The position numbers were made by a program, and so were the translations under genes. The notes below the pieces were generated by a model, which worked only from the letters and a program-made list of their open reading frames with translations, had not been told where the DNA came from and did no database searches. Positions 17,962 through 27,273 of a stretch of 64,000 bases of DNA are shown piece by piece. Every line of letters starts with the position of its first letter. The stretch's first letter is position 1. Source of the stretch: Pseudaestuariivita rosea (GTDB taxonomy: Bacteria; Pseudomonadota; Alphaproteobacteria; Rhodobacterales; Rhodobacteraceae); contig NZ_JACNMP010000007.1 in assembly GCF_017592335.1 (NCBI RefSeq), positions 78,559-142,558 of the forward strand, written 5' to 3'.

Positions 17962-18837
17962 TTAGCCTTGGGCCGCCTTGGCAACTTCGGCGGCAAAGTC
18001 TTCTTCAACTTTTTCGATGCCTTCACCGACTTCCAGGCGCTTGAAACCTGTGATTTCAACATCTGCTTCCTTAGCGGCGGCTTCGACGGTCAGATCGGGG
18101 TTCAGCGCGAACTGTTGACCCAACAGTGTGACCTCGGACATAAATTTCTTCATCCGACCTTCGATCATCTTTTCGATGACTTGCTCGGGCTTGCCGCTTT
18201 CACGGGCCTGTTCGGTCAAAATCTGTTTTTCGCGTTCAACCACTGCAGGATCAAGGTCATCGGCCCCAAGCGAGGCTGGGTTTATCGCGGCAATGTGCAT
18301 CGCCACCTGGCGCGCAAATGTGTCGTCGCCACCGTTGAAAGCAACCAGAACGCCGATCTTACCCATGCCTGCAACAGCAGGGTTGTGCACATAGGACACA
18401 ACGTTTTCACCGGTCAGAGACGCCATGCGACGCAGCGACATGTTTTCACCGATTGTCGCGATTTTGTCGGTGATCATGTCTTCGATCTTTTTACCGTCAA
18501 CGTCGGCCGCCTTCAGGGCGTCGACATCATCAGCGGTCAAAGCCGCGCTTGCAATCTTACCGACCATGTCCTGGAATTCGGCATTTTTCGCAACGAAGTC
18601 AGTTTCCGAGTTGACTTCAACCGCCACACCTTTTGCGCCATCAACCTGTACGGCCACCAGGCCCTCGGCTGCGGTGCGGCCGGATTTCTTGGCCGCCTTC
18701 GCCAGGCCCTTTGTACGCAGCCAGTCGATAGCGGCTTCCATGTCGCCATTGTTTTCAGTCAGCGCTTTTTTCGCGTCCATCATGCCCGCGCCTGTTTTGT
18801 CGCGCAGCTCTTTCACCAATGCAGCCGTGATCGCCAT
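17962..18837 (-). CDS. tsf: Translation elongation factor Ts
   Basis: 291 residues, normal length. It is the guanine nucleotide exchange factor that regenerates EF-Tu-GTP. The N-terminal UBA-like domain contains [16 protein letters not shown], and the core has the hallmark SETDFVAKN, which contacts EF-Tu. The start has GGAGACC nearby. It lies 72 bases downstream of rpsB, the usual order, with a small GC hairpin in the gap, and is followed by a strong terminator. Confidence 0.98.
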   Translation of the reverse strand: MAITAALVKELRDKTGAGMMDAKKALTENNGDMEAAIDWLRTKGLAKAAKKSGRTAAEGLVAVQVDGAKGVAVEVNSETDFVAKNAEFQDMVGKIASAALTADDVDALKAADVDGKKIEDMITDKIATIGENMSLRRMASLTGENVVSYVHNPAVAGMGKIGVLVAFNGGDDTFARQVAMHIAAINPASLGADDLDPAVVEREKQILTEQARESGKPEQVIEKMIEGRMKKFMSEVTLLGQQFALNPDLTVEAAAKEADVEITGFKRLEVGEGIEKVEEDFAAEVAKAAQG

Positions 18838-18870
18838 CTTGGGTCTCCTTGATTATCTGATAGCTTCGCC

Positions 18871-18885
18871 GCGGGCCTAGCCCGC
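18871..18885 (-). promoter_or_regulatory. Small GC hairpin between rpsB and tsf
   Basis: GCGGGC/GCCCGC with a three-base loop in the 72-base gap. It may tune read-through or RNA processing between the two genes. It has no T run. Confidence 0.35.
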
Positions 18886-18909
18886 AGCCGATGTCAGTTT
18901 TGTGACGGT

Positions 18910-19716
18910 TCAGCCTTCTGCGGTTTCCTTCGCAGGGGCCTCTTCTGGCGCCTCAGTCGGCGCGGCTTCGGCAACGGCTTCTTCAACAGGGGCCTCTTCC
19001 ATCTCGCCCAGGTCGATACCTGCAGCACCCAATTGCGCGCTCATACCTTCCAGCGCGGCGCGTGCGGCCAGATCACAATAAAGGCTGATGGCGCGCGCGG
19101 CGTCGTCATTGCCTGGGATGATATAATCAACACCATCTGGCGAACAGTTCGTGTCGACCACGGCGACAACAGGAATGCCTAATTTCTTGGCCTCGGCAAT
19201 TGCCAGATCTTCCTTGTTCACATCAATGACAAACAACAGATCAGGCACGCCGCCCATTTCGCGGATACCGCCAAGGGATGCCTGCAGTTTGGCTTGTTCG
19301 CGTTCCATGCCCAAGCGTTCTTTCTTGGTCAGACCTTCGGCGCCGGTTTCCATCTTTTCATCGATTTCGCGCAGACGGTTGATCGATTGCGACACTGTTT
19401 TCCAGTTTGTCAGCGTACCACCCAACCAGCGGTGGTTCATGTAATACTGCGCGCATTTTTCAGCCGCTTCAGCAATCGGGCGCTGTGCCTGACGCTTGGT
19501 GCCGACAAACAGAATGCGACCACCCTTGGCGACAGTTTCCTGAATGACCTGCAGGGCGGCGTCCAGCATCGGGACGGTCTGCGTCAGGTCAAGAATGTGA
19601 ATACCATTGCGAGAGCCATAGATGAACTCTTGCATACGGGGATTCCAGCGTTGTGTCTGGTGTCCAAAGTGCACGCCCGCTTCAAGAAGCTGACGCATGG
19701 TAAAATCGACGGCCAT
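18910..19716 (-). CDS. rpsB: 30S ribosomal protein S2
   Basis: 268 residues. The N-terminus [22 protein letters not shown] and the central [15 protein letters not shown] and [16 protein letters not shown] are diagnostic of bacterial S2. The C-terminus is an Ala/Glu/Pro-rich tail ([16 protein letters not shown]), longer than in E. coli S2 and common in alphaproteobacteria. AAAGGA precedes the ATG. A promoter-like pair lies upstream at 19833-19861, and tsf follows. Confidence 0.98.
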   Translation of the reverse strand: MAVDFTMRQLLEAGVHFGHQTQRWNPRMQEFIYGSRNGIHILDLTQTVPMLDAALQVIQETVAKGGRILFVGTKRQAQRPIAEAAEKCAQYYMNHRWLGGTLTNWKTVSQSINRLREIDEKMETGAEGLTKKERLGMEREQAKLQASLGGIREMGGVPDLLFVIDVNKEDLAIAEAKKLGIPVVAVVDTNCSPDGVDYIIPGNDDAARAISLYCDLAARAALEGMSAQLGAAGIDLGEMEEAPVEEAVAEAAPTEAPEEAPAKETAEG

Positions 19717-19832
19717 GTCCGTATCCTTTCCGGTTTGAGCCTCGGCGGGGTATCAGGATTCTCATCCAACCGGCGGATCTGAAAGGGATTTTTCCCCTAA
19801 CGGACCCAACCCCGCCTGTGAAGTGAAGCCGC

Positions 19833-19861
19833 CATATAGCGAAGGTTTTTCAAGGATACAA
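19833..19861 (-). promoter_or_regulatory. Probable rpsB promoter
   Basis: On the minus strand TTGTAT (19861-19856), a 17-base spacer, and TATATG (19838-19833) resemble sigma-70 boxes about 120 bases before the rpsB start. Confidence 0.5.
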
Positions 19862-19869
19862 GGGCTATT

Positions 19870-22278
19870 CTAAAATGGAACATCATCGGCGTTGTCGGCC
19901 GTTACAACAAACCGTGCGACGACCTTTTTGCTGCCGGCTTTGTCGAATTCGATATCCAGCTTGTCCCCTTCGATTTCCATCACGGTGCCGTAGCCGAATT
20001 TCTGGTGAAAAATCCGATCCCCGGCGGTAAAGGCTGACACCGCATCAAGATCGATGATCATATTGCTGGTTTCTTTCGGCTGGCTCATCCCGCGGGTCTG
20101 GCTGCGGGCTTGCAGGCGACGCCAACCGGGCGAGTTATAGACATTGGCCTCGGCCGCGGCGTCCTCAAGCCCGCCGCCCGCCGCCGCGCCATATCCGCCG
20201 CCGTAAAGCCCGGGCGGGGTCAGAACGTCGACGTGTTCGGCAGGCAATTCGTCAATAAAGCGCGAGGGCAGGGCGGATTGCCATTGCCCATACACCCGCC
20301 TGTTGGCGGCAAAACTGATGGTGCAGATTTCCTCGGCCCGCGTGATGCCGACATAGGCCAGACGGCGTTCTTCCTCTAGCCCCTTCAGGCCGCTTTCGTC
20401 CATCGAGCGCTGGCTGGGAAACAGCCCGTCTTCCCACCCAGGCAGGAACACGGCGGGAAATTCCAGCCCCTTGGCCGCGTGCAGCGTCATGATCGACACT
20501 TTTTCGCCGTCGCCATCGGTTTCATTGTCCATAATCAGGCTGACGTGTTCCAGAAACCCTTGCAGATTTTCAAAGTTTTCCAGGGCCTTGACCAGTTCTT
20601 TCAGGTTTTCCAGACGGCCCGGCGCCTCGGGCGTTTTGTCGTTCTGCCACATCTCGGTATAGCCGCTTTCGTCCAGAATGACCTCGGCCAGTTCGATGTG
20701 GCTTGTCTTGCCCTGTCGGACGCTGCTGACCCATCGATCCAGCCCGTCCAGCAGTTTTGCCAGTTCATTCGCGCCCTTGCCGCCGATCCCCTTGGTCGCC
20801 AGAATCAGCCGCGCCCCTTCGACGAGTGACACACCATTCGTGCGCGCCGCCATCTGGATTTTCTGCTGCGCTTTGTCACCCAGGCCGCGTTTGGGGGTAT
20901 TCACGATCCGTTCAAACGCCAGATCATCGTCAGGCGACACGGCCAACCGGAAATAGGCCATGGCATCGCGGATTTCCATCCGTTCATAGAAGCGCGGGCC
21001 GCCGATCACGCGATAGGGCAGGCCGATGGTCAGAAAGCGGTCTTCAAACGCGCGCATCTGGTGGGATGCACGGACCAGAATAGCCATTTGGTCCAGCCGA
21101 AAAGGGTTCAACCCGCGGGTGCCGGTTTGCATCGCCTCAATCTCATCCCCGATCCAGCGCGCCTCTTCCTCGCCATCCCAATGGCCGATCAGACGGACCT
21201 TTTCGCCATCATTGCGATCGGTCCACAGCGTCTTGCCCAGACGCCCCTGATTGGATGCGATCACGCCAGAGGCCGCACCAAGGATGTGATGGGTCGACCG
21301 ATAGTTTTGTTCCAGCCGCACCACATGCGCGCCTGGAAAATCCTTTTCAAATCGCAGGATATTGCCCACCTCGGCCCCCCGCCAGCCGTAGATCGACTGA
21401 TCATCGTCGCCGACACAGCAGATGTTCTTGTGCCCACCTGCCAGAAGTCGCAGCCACAGATACTGCGCGACGTTGGTGTCCTGATATTCGTCGACCAGAA
21501 TATAGCGGAACCAGCGCTGATATTGTTCCAGAACGTCCTGATGTGATTGAAAAATTGTAAGCATGTGAAGCAAAATATCGCCAAAATCGACTACGTTCAG
21601 TTCGCGAAGTCGTGGTTGATACAGCTTATAGAAGTCAATGCTTGAGAAGATGCTATTTTGTCGTGGTGCACCCTCCATTGATCGATATTCTGTTCCAGTT
21701 TCCAAATCGATCCAACGTTCTTCGCTTGATGGAACATTTTGAGGAGTCCATGCGCTATTTTTATATCTATCAATAATGCCCGCAAGCCAGCGATCTGTCG
21801 AAGCTCTAATCTCGACATCTGCCGCCGCAGCAATTTGTTTAATCAAACGCCGTTGATCGTCGGTATCTAGAATCGTAAAATTAGATTTCAATCCAACCAG
21901 TTCTGCATGACGACGTAGTAGTTTTACGCAAACTGCATGAAAAGTCCCAAGCCACGGCACACCTTCGACGGCATGACCCAACAGGGTTTCGACACGCTTC
22001 TTCATCTCGCGCGCGGCTTTGTTGGTAAAGGTCACGGCCAGAATTTCATTCGGTCGTGCGGTGCCGGTATTCAGCAGATGCGCAATACGTGTGGTCAGCG
22101 CTTTGGTCTTGCCCGTACCGGCGCCAGCTAACATCAGAACGGGGCCTTGCAGCGTTTCGACCGCCTCGCGTTGTGCAGGGTTCAGATCATCCAGATAGGA
22201 CACGGGTCGCGCGGCCATCGCCCGTTGTGATAGCGGAACGGCCGCATCAAAGGCATCATCTTCAGAAAACTCATTCAT
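19870..22278 (-). CDS. uvrD: UvrD/PcrA-type superfamily I DNA helicase
   Basis: About 802 residues from the ATG at 22278 (MNEFSEDDAFD). Visible helicase motifs: LNPAQREAV (Q motif), MLAGAGTGKTKAL (Walker A), VDEYQDTNVAQYLW (motif II), GDDDQSIYGWRGA (III), LEQNYRST (IV), SIMTLHAAKGLEFPAVFL (V) and RRLAYVGITRA (VI). The C-terminus has the Tudor-like FHQKFGYGTVMEIEGDKLDIEFD. It unwinds DNA in nucleotide excision and mismatch repair. A nine-base-pair hairpin ends two bases before the start. Codons for roughly 21540-21950 are far more AT-rich than the rest, in an intact frame. Confidence 0.95.
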   Translation of the reverse strand: MNEFSEDDAFDAAVPLSQRAMAARPVSYLDDLNPAQREAVETLQGPVLMLAGAGTGKTKALTTRIAHLLNTGTARPNEILAVTFTNKAAREMKKRVETLLGHAVEGVPWLGTFHAVCVKLLRRHAELVGLKSNFTILDTDDQRRLIKQIAAAADVEIRASTDRWLAGIIDRYKNSAWTPQNVPSSEERWIDLETGTEYRSMEGAPRQNSIFSSIDFYKLYQPRLRELNVVDFGDILLHMLTIFQSHQDVLEQYQRWFRYILVDEYQDTNVAQYLWLRLLAGGHKNICCVGDDDQSIYGWRGAEVGNILRFEKDFPGAHVVRLEQNYRSTHHILGAASGVIASNQGRLGKTLWTDRNDGEKVRLIGHWDGEEEARWIGDEIEAMQTGTRGLNPFRLDQMAILVRASHQMRAFEDRFLTIGLPYRVIGGPRFYERMEIRDAMAYFRLAVSPDDDLAFERIVNTPKRGLGDKAQQKIQMAARTNGVSLVEGARLILATKGIGGKGANELAKLLDGLDRWVSSVRQGKTSHIELAEVILDESGYTEMWQNDKTPEAPGRLENLKELVKALENFENLQGFLEHVSLIMDNETDGDGEKVSIMTLHAAKGLEFPAVFLPGWEDGLFPSQRSMDESGLKGLEEERRLAYVGITRAEEICTISFAANRRVYGQWQSALPSRFIDELPAEHVDVLTPPGLYGGGYGAAAGGGLEDAAAEANVYNSPGWRRLQARSQTRGMSQPKETSNMIIDLDAVSAFTAGDRIFHQKFGYGTVMEIEGDKLDIEFDKAGSKKVVARFVVTADNADDVPF

Positions 22279-22280
22279 GG

Positions 22281-22304
22281 GGCGCAACCTAGCTTGGTTG
22301 CGCC
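22281..22304 (-). promoter_or_regulatory. Hairpin directly before the helicase start codon
   Basis: GGCGCAACC (22281-22289) pairs with GGTTGCGCC (22296-22304). On the minus strand it ends two bases before the ATG, exactly where a ribosome-binding site would sit. It could hide the start, or be the terminator of the upstream anti-sigma gene. Confidence 0.5.
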
Positions 22305-22371
22305 TCAAAGAAAAGAGGTGTTCACAGAATGTTCGCCCATACAGCCAGTTATTTCAAGCCTTCCACAAAGG

Positions 22372-23148
22372 CTATTGCAGGGCGCGCAGGGCTTCGGCCT
22401 CGTCTTCGGGCGACAGGGGCAGATCAGCGCCGGTCGAGGCCAGATATGTATCCAGCGTTTCCATCGATGACGCAGGCGCATAGCCACTTTCGTTACCGGC
22501 CGGCGCGGCAACGGCAAACTGGACTGTCCAGCTATTGTCGCGGTGACAGGCGACCGACACGATCGTTCTGCCCGTTGCCTGATCATATTCGAATTCCCGG
22601 CACAGAGTGCCTGCAGCATCGCGGAAGGTCGCAACGGCAGCAAAACGGTGCCCGCCCTGCAGTATTAATGTTTCACCAGATGGCGCGGCTGTCAGCGCCT
22701 GAACGATAGCGGGGTCCGCCAATTCAGTGATTTGCAGACTTGCGGGATTGGTTGATGGCTTTTCGGTCAGCATAAAGCCCGCGCCAAGGCCCACAACCAG
22801 GGCCACGCAGGCGGCGACGGCTGTCTGCCACATAGGCGTGCGGTTGGTGTTTGCTGGGGCAGGCGCGGTGGATGGGGCGCCGGTGAGCTGAGTGACCGCA
22901 TCGGGTTTGCGGCGCGTTTTATCATCCAACTCGTGTACCCTTGCGATCAATACATCCGGCACAGGCTGATCCAGATCGGGGGCATAGGCATCGGATATCG
23001 CGCCACGACTGCCGGTGAACATCGCCAACCGATCAGCCAGTGCTGCATCCGCCGCAAGTGCCAAATCGATCTGTGACGCACGCGCTTCGTCCAGTTCACC
23101 ATCGGCGTAGGCCATCAGTTCTTCGTCTGTAAAACCGCGATCGGCCAT
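22372..23148 (-). CDS. Anti-sigma factor (membrane-anchored, no zinc motif)
   Basis: About 258 residues from the ATG at 23148, which has AGGAG at good spacing. The N-terminus DEELMAYADGELDEA is the typical anti-sigma start that binds the sigma factor, but the HxxxCxxC zinc motif is absent. One membrane helix lies near WQTAVAACVALVVGLGAGFML (about residue 115). The remaining 120 residues are predicted periplasmic. It starts 14 bases after the ECF sigma stop, so the two are one operon. It holds the sigma factor inactive until a signal reaches its outer domain. Confidence 0.82.
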   Translation of the reverse strand: MADRGFTDEELMAYADGELDEARASQIDLALAADAALADRLAMFTGSRGAISDAYAPDLDQPVPDVLIARVHELDDKTRRKPDAVTQLTGAPSTAPAPANTNRTPMWQTAVAACVALVVGLGAGFMLTEKPSTNPASLQITELADPAIVQALTAAPSGETLILQGGHRFAAVATFRDAAGTLCREFEYDQATGRTIVSVACHRDNSWTVQFAVAAPAGNESGYAPASSMETLDTYLASTGADLPLSPEDEAEALRALQ

Positions 23149-23162
23149 GACAAAACTCCTGT

Positions 23163-23681
23163 TCATTCCCCTGAAGAACGGGCGGGGTCCGAATTTATTC
23201 CCAATTTTTTTGCAACGGCGATTCTGGCGCGGGACAGTCGGCTCATGACAGTGCCGACGGGGACGCCCAATACCGCTGATGCTTCTTTATAAGATAGTTC
23301 TTCGACGCAGATAAGCATCATGACGTCACGCTGGTCATCGGGCAGGCTTTGCATCGCAGCCCGTGCGGATTTCAACATGAGCGATGTTTCGACCGTTTGA
23401 ACCCCGTCGATCACACGTGCGTCGGGGGCGTCATCAATGTCGATCTCGGTGCCCTGGGTGGTCTGACGTCGCACCATATCGATCCAGGCATTGCGCAAAA
23501 TGCGAAACAGCCATGCGTCCAGACGGGTTGTCGGATCAAACTGATCACGGGCGCGAAAGGCGCGTTCGACAGTGACCTGAACCAGATCGTCTGCCGTATT
23601 CGCATTCCGGCAAAGCGACAGCGCAAATCGCCGCAAATTTGGTAAAAAAGCAATAATATCATCAGCAAAATGATCAGACAT
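23163..23681 (-). CDS. ECF-type RNA polymerase sigma factor
   Basis: 172 residues. Sigma region 2 has NTADDLVQVTVERAF and FDPTTRLDAWLFRILRN, and region 4 has LPDDQRDVMMLICVEELSYKEASAVLGVPVGTVMSRL. There is no region 1 or 3, as expected for group IV sigma factors. It is followed by its anti-sigma gene and is divergent from the poly-Asp subtilisin gene across about 120 bases. The protease could be a target or part of the activation cascade; this is inference. Confidence 0.92.
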   Translation of the reverse strand: MSDHFADDIIAFLPNLRRFALSLCRNANTADDLVQVTVERAFRARDQFDPTTRLDAWLFRILRNAWIDMVRRQTTQGTEIDIDDAPDARVIDGVQTVETSLMLKSARAAMQSLPDDQRDVMMLICVEELSYKEASAVLGVPVGTVMSRLSRARIAVAKKLGINSDPARSSGE

Positions 23682-23804
23682 GCGGTGATCTATCCAGAAA
23701 ACCGATCTGTTGAAACCCCGAAAAACCAGGCGCGTTGTGGACAGGGCGGGTTTATGCCTTAATGATTACGTGAGAGGTCTTCTATTCCGGTAAGAGGCGA
23801 CGTC

Positions 23805-25334
23805 ATGTCAAAACTGCTACATCGGTTGACCGTTATTTTGGCGGTTTTCATCATTTTAGGGGCGATCTTGCCAGCAATGCGGCCCGACTGGGGTGTTGTC
23901 TCGTTCGCATATGCGGATGATGACGATGACGATGACGACGATGATGATGACGATGACGATGACGACGACGATGATGATGATGATGATGACGATGACGACG
24001 ACGATGATGACGATGATGAGGAGGAGGAGGACGACGACGACGATTATGACGACGATGATGATCTAGAAGAATTGGACGACGATGATGACCGCTCTGGTCG
24101 GAACAGTGATGATCGGGAAAGATCGTCGCGTCAGTCGCGCCAAAATCAGTCCAGCGATCCCATTCGCCGTCAGGCCCGATCCGACAATGAAATCGTGGCC
24201 CTTGGTCTGAACCGTGATCAGATCAATGCGCTGCGCCAACAAGGATATGAGGTTCTGTCGTCTCGTACCGTCAATGCCGTTCAGGGGCAGACGGTGCGTC
24301 TTCGGGTGCCACGGGGCACGACATTGGACGCCGCACGGTCACAGATACAATCGATAAATGATGATGCGGTCGCAGATTATAACCATTTCTACAGGACCGA
24401 ACAGTGGCAGTGCAGTGGTCTTCATTGCACCCAATTCAACCTGATTGCCCTGAACACCCCCGCTGAGACGCGCGGTCAGTGCGGGCAGAATGCGCGGATC
24501 GGAATCATCGATACTGCGGTGAATGCTGATCATGAAACATTTTTGGATCAAAACCTGAAGGTCATTTCGGAAACGCCCGACGCGCTGACCCCGTCCAGTG
24601 CGCAACATGGCACTGCCGTCACCGCGTTGCTGATCGGCAACCCTGATAGCCGATCGCCCGGCGTACTGCCGCAGGCAAATGTGGTTGCCATCGATGCCTT
24701 TTATCGTGCGGGTCAGGACGAACGCAGCGATGTTTTCATGCTGATCGACGCGATGGAACGTCTGGCTGAACAGAATGTCGACGTCATCAACATGAGCCTG
24801 TCCGGTCCACCCAATGCTCTGCTGGAAGAGACGGTCGAACGGCTGACTGAACAGGGTATCGTTATCGTCTCGGCTGCAGGTAATGGTGGCCCCAATGCGC
24901 AACCGGCTTATCCCGGCGCCTATGATGACGTAATCGCCGTCACGGCAACCGATCGCTTTAACAGTATCTATCGTCGGGCAGGGCGGGGGTCCCATATCGA
25001 CATTGCCGCCCCCGGGGTTGAGGTCTGGACGGCGGCCTCAATCCGTGGCGCGCGGCCCAAGACTGGCACGTCTTTCGCGGTGCCCTTTGTCAGTGCGGCG
25101 GCTGCCATTATCAAGGCGCAGCACCCCGATCTTGGTCCTGATCAGGTTGCCGACATCCTGCAATCTCATGCGATCGACCTTGGCGCAGATGGTCAGGACG
25201 ATATCTTTGGCGCAGGCCTGGTCCAACTAGACGTTCTATGCGATCGGCGGTGGCTGCAGCCCTATCTGTTGTCAGCGGGTACATTGGCCGCTGAAACCGG
25301 TGAAAAATCGGACGATGCCACGCAAAACCAGTAA
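23805..25334 (+). CDS. Secreted S8 (subtilisin-like) protease with a poly-aspartate tract
   Basis: 509 residues. After a signal peptide or anchor (cleavage near SFAYA, residue 37) come 34 consecutive Asp (38-71), four Glu and further Asp runs to residue 95, then a low-complexity Ser/Arg/Gln segment. The propeptide-like region is at about 125-200. The catalytic triad is visible: Asp236 (IGIIDTAVN), His268 (QHGTAV) and Ser423 (GTSFAVPF), with oxyanion Asn360 (AAGNG). Cys203, Cys208 and Cys226 could form disulfides. The acidic tract may bind calcium or other cations. It is divergent from the ECF sigma/anti-sigma genes. Confidence 0.9.
   Translation: MSKLLHRLTVILAVFIILGAILPAMRPDWGVVSFAYADDDDDDDDDDDDDDDDDDDDDDDDDDDDDDDDDDEEEEDDDDDYDDDDDLEELDDDDDRSGRNSDDRERSSRQSRQNQSSDPIRRQARSDNEIVALGLNRDQINALRQQGYEVLSSRTVNAVQGQTVRLRVPRGTTLDAARSQIQSINDDAVADYNHFYRTEQWQCSGLHCTQFNLIALNTPAETRGQCGQNARIGIIDTAVNADHETFLDQNLKVISETPDALTPSSAQHGTAVTALLIGNPDSRSPGVLPQANVVAIDAFYRAGQDERSDVFMLIDAMERLAEQNVDVINMSLSGPPNALLEETVERLTEQGIVIVSAAGNGGPNAQPAYPGAYDDVIAVTATDRFNSIYRRAGRGSHIDIAAPGVEVWTAASIRGARPKTGTSFAVPFVSAAAAIIKAQHPDLGPDQVADILQSHAIDLGADGQDDIFGAGLVQLDVLCDRRWLQPYLLSAGTLAAETGEKSDDATQNQ
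23916..24062 (+). repeat. GAT/GAC trinucleotide tract encoding poly-Asp
   Basis: Thirty-four GAT or GAC codons in a row (23916-24017), then four GAG, then more Asp codons. GAT and GAC are mixed irregularly, so it is not a pure microsatellite, but it could still change length by slippage in steps of three. Confidence 0.95.
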
Positions 25335-25337
25335 GTC

Positions 25338-25652
25338 CTAAGGGTTGCGGCTTTGCTTTTCCGCCAGACCGGACTGATGTTGTCTGGCGTCCAGTTCGGC
25401 CAGAACGTCTGCCAAAGTCACATCGCGCGATTGCAGCATAACCAGCAGATGATACAGCACATCCGCCGCTTCGTTTGTCAGCGCCGTTTTATCGCCTTTA
25501 ACAGCTTCGATCACCGCCTCGACCGCTTCTTCCCCAAATTTTTCGGCGCATTTTGCAGGGCCTTTTGCCAGCAGCTTTGCTGTCCATGAACTGTTGGGAT
25601 TGGCCGTGGCGCGGTCGGCAATTGTCTGGGCCAGTTGATCAAGGGTATGCAT
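25338..25652 (-). CDS. hisE: Phosphoribosyl-ATP pyrophosphatase
   Basis: 104 residues. Hydrolyses PR-ATP to PR-AMP, the second step of histidine synthesis. The MazG-like metal-binding motif is CAEKFGEEAVEAVIEAVKGD followed by NEAADVLYHLLVML. A stand-alone HisE, rather than a HisI-E fusion, is usual in alphaproteobacteria. It begins directly after the hisF stop, so the two are co-transcribed. Confidence 0.96.
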   Translation of the reverse strand: MHTLDQLAQTIADRATANPNSSWTAKLLAKGPAKCAEKFGEEAVEAVIEAVKGDKTALTNEAADVLYHLLVMLQSRDVTLADVLAELDARQHQSGLAEKQSRNP

Positions 25653-26411
25653 TCAAAGCCTCATCGGTATGCCGGCGGCCGCCATATGTTCCTTGGCTTG
25701 CCGGATCGTGAAATCGCCGAAATGAAAGATCGAGGCGGCCAAAACAGCGCTGGCACCGCCTTCGGTCACGCCTTCGACCAGATGATCTAGCGTACCGACC
25801 CCGCCCGAGGCAATCACAGGGATATTCACCGCGTCTGAAATCGCGCGTGTCAGCGGAATGTTAAAGCCAGCGCGCGTGCCGTCGCGGTCCATTGAGGTCA
25901 GCAAAATCTCACCAGCGCCTTTGGCCGTCACGGTTTTGGCAAATTCGACCGCGTCGATGCCGGTGGGCTTGCGGCCACCATGGGTAAAGATTTCCCATTT
26001 GCCGAGCGCGACCGTCTTGGCGTCGATGGCCACCACGATGCACTGCGATCCAAATCGATCGGCCGCGCGGGCCACGACATCGGGGTCAGCGACGGCTGCA
26101 GAATTGAAGCTGACCTTATCAGCACCGGCCAGTAGCAGATCGCGCACATCGTCAGGCGCGCGCACGCCGCCGCCGATGGTCAGCGGCATAAAGCATTGCT
26201 CGGCCGTGCGGGTGGCCAGATCATACATCGTGCCGCGATTTTCATGGGTGGCGTGGATATCTAGAAAGCACAGCTCATCCGCGCCCGCCGCATCATAGGC
26301 GCGCGCGGACTCAACGGGATCGCCCGCATCGATCAGATCGACGAAGTTCACACCCTTGACCACGCGGCCATCGGCGACATCAAGGCAGGGGATGATACGG
26401 GTCTTCAGCAT
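25653..26411 (-). CDS. hisF: Imidazole glycerol phosphate synthase, cyclase subunit
   Basis: 252 residues from the ATG at 26411 ([20 protein letters not shown]); the longer frame from 26483 adds 24 residues unlike the family. HisF uses ammonia made by HisH to close the imidazole ring and release AICAR. The two catalytic Asp are in [10 protein letters not shown] and [13 protein letters not shown], and the phosphate site is in [10 protein letters not shown] and ASIFHFGDF. It abuts hisE. Other his genes must lie elsewhere or further upstream. Confidence 0.97.
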   Translation of the reverse strand: MLKTRIIPCLDVADGRVVKGVNFVDLIDAGDPVESARAYDAAGADELCFLDIHATHENRGTMYDLATRTAEQCFMPLTIGGGVRAPDDVRDLLLAGADKVSFNSAAVADPDVVARAADRFGSQCIVVAIDAKTVALGKWEIFTHGGRKPTGIDAVEFAKTVTAKGAGEILLTSMDRDGTRAGFNIPLTRAISDAVNIPVIASGGVGTLDHLVEGVTEGGASAVLAASIFHFGDFTIRQAKEHMAAAGIPMRL

Positions 26412-26497
26412 TGCCCGACCCTGATAACCGCGAATGCCCTGCGGGATCAATGGGCATTCCCCTTGCGCAACTCTGCGCATCAAGGCATGAACAGACC

Positions 26498-27172
26498 ATG
26501 AACGAATATGCGTTTTCCCTTGCCGGTGCTGATCTGATCGCCCGCCCGTCCGGCGTTTTGTGGTGGCCTGATAGACGCGTGCTTTGCGTTTCGGACCTGC
26601 ATCTGGGCAAATCCGACCGTGTGGCGCGCCGGTCGGGCGTCATGTTGCCGCCCTATGAAACCTGTGACACGCTGAACCGGCTTGAGACCGAAGTAACGGC
26701 TTTGAAACCCGCGGTTGTGATTTGCCTTGGCGATAGTTTTGACGATCTAAAGGCGGCAGACAGCCTGAGTGAGGACGAGGTGCTGTGGCTTGCGCGCCTG
26801 CAGGCCGGACGCGAATGGATATGGATCGAAGGAAACCACGACCCCGGACCGGTCGAATTCGGCGGCACACATCTGGCAGAAATGATTGTGGGTCCGTTAA
26901 CTTTTCGCCATATCGCGGATCCGTCGCAACAGGCCGAGGTTTCGGGCCACTACCACCCCAAGGCGCGACTGAATGCCCGCGGCCGCGTGGTGACTCGGGC
27001 CTGTTTTCTGTACGACGACGACCGCCTGATCATGCCCGCGTTTGGCACGTACACGGGCGGTCTTTACAGCCATTCGGCAGAACTATCACAGCTTATGGCA
27101 CCCGCGGCCCGTGCGGTGCTGACGGGTCAAACCGCCCAAAGCATCCCGATGCCGCGTGCTGCCGCGGTGTGA
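26498..27172 (+). CDS. pdeM: PdeM-type metallophosphoesterase (ligase-associated DNA repair nuclease)
   Basis: About 224 residues from the ATG at 26498. It has the calcineurin-like metal motifs [26 protein letters not shown] and [10 protein letters not shown]. This pattern matches PdeM, usually encoded beside a DNA-ligase-associated exonuclease and helicase. Here those partners are missing and the next gene is recQ, about 100 bases on. It is divergent from hisF with under 90 bases between starts. A DNA-repair role is inferred from the family; activity is not shown. Confidence 0.8.
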   Translation: MNEYAFSLAGADLIARPSGVLWWPDRRVLCVSDLHLGKSDRVARRSGVMLPPYETCDTLNRLETEVTALKPAVVICLGDSFDDLKAADSLSEDEVLWLARLQAGREWIWIEGNHDPGPVEFGGTHLAEMIVGPLTFRHIADPSQQAEVSGHYHPKARLNARGRVVTRACFLYDDDRLIMPAFGTYTGGLYSHSAELSQLMAPAARAVLTGQTAQSIPMPRAAAV

Positions 27173-27273
27173 CGGTACTAAAAATCAACATTTAGACATT
27201 GTTAAGACTTGTTCACCTATTCTTAGTGTGGGATGCTACATGAAAAGAGCAGTGAGAATAATCGACAGGTCCC

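Noticed and set aside
17775..18044. 89-codon plus-strand frame across the RNA candidate and tsf terminator
   Set aside because: Runs through two terminators into tsf antisense; not a plausible gene.
23916..24062. Repeat array that might be taken for a CRISPR or satellite
   Set aside because: It is a trinucleotide codon run inside a coding frame with no spacers.
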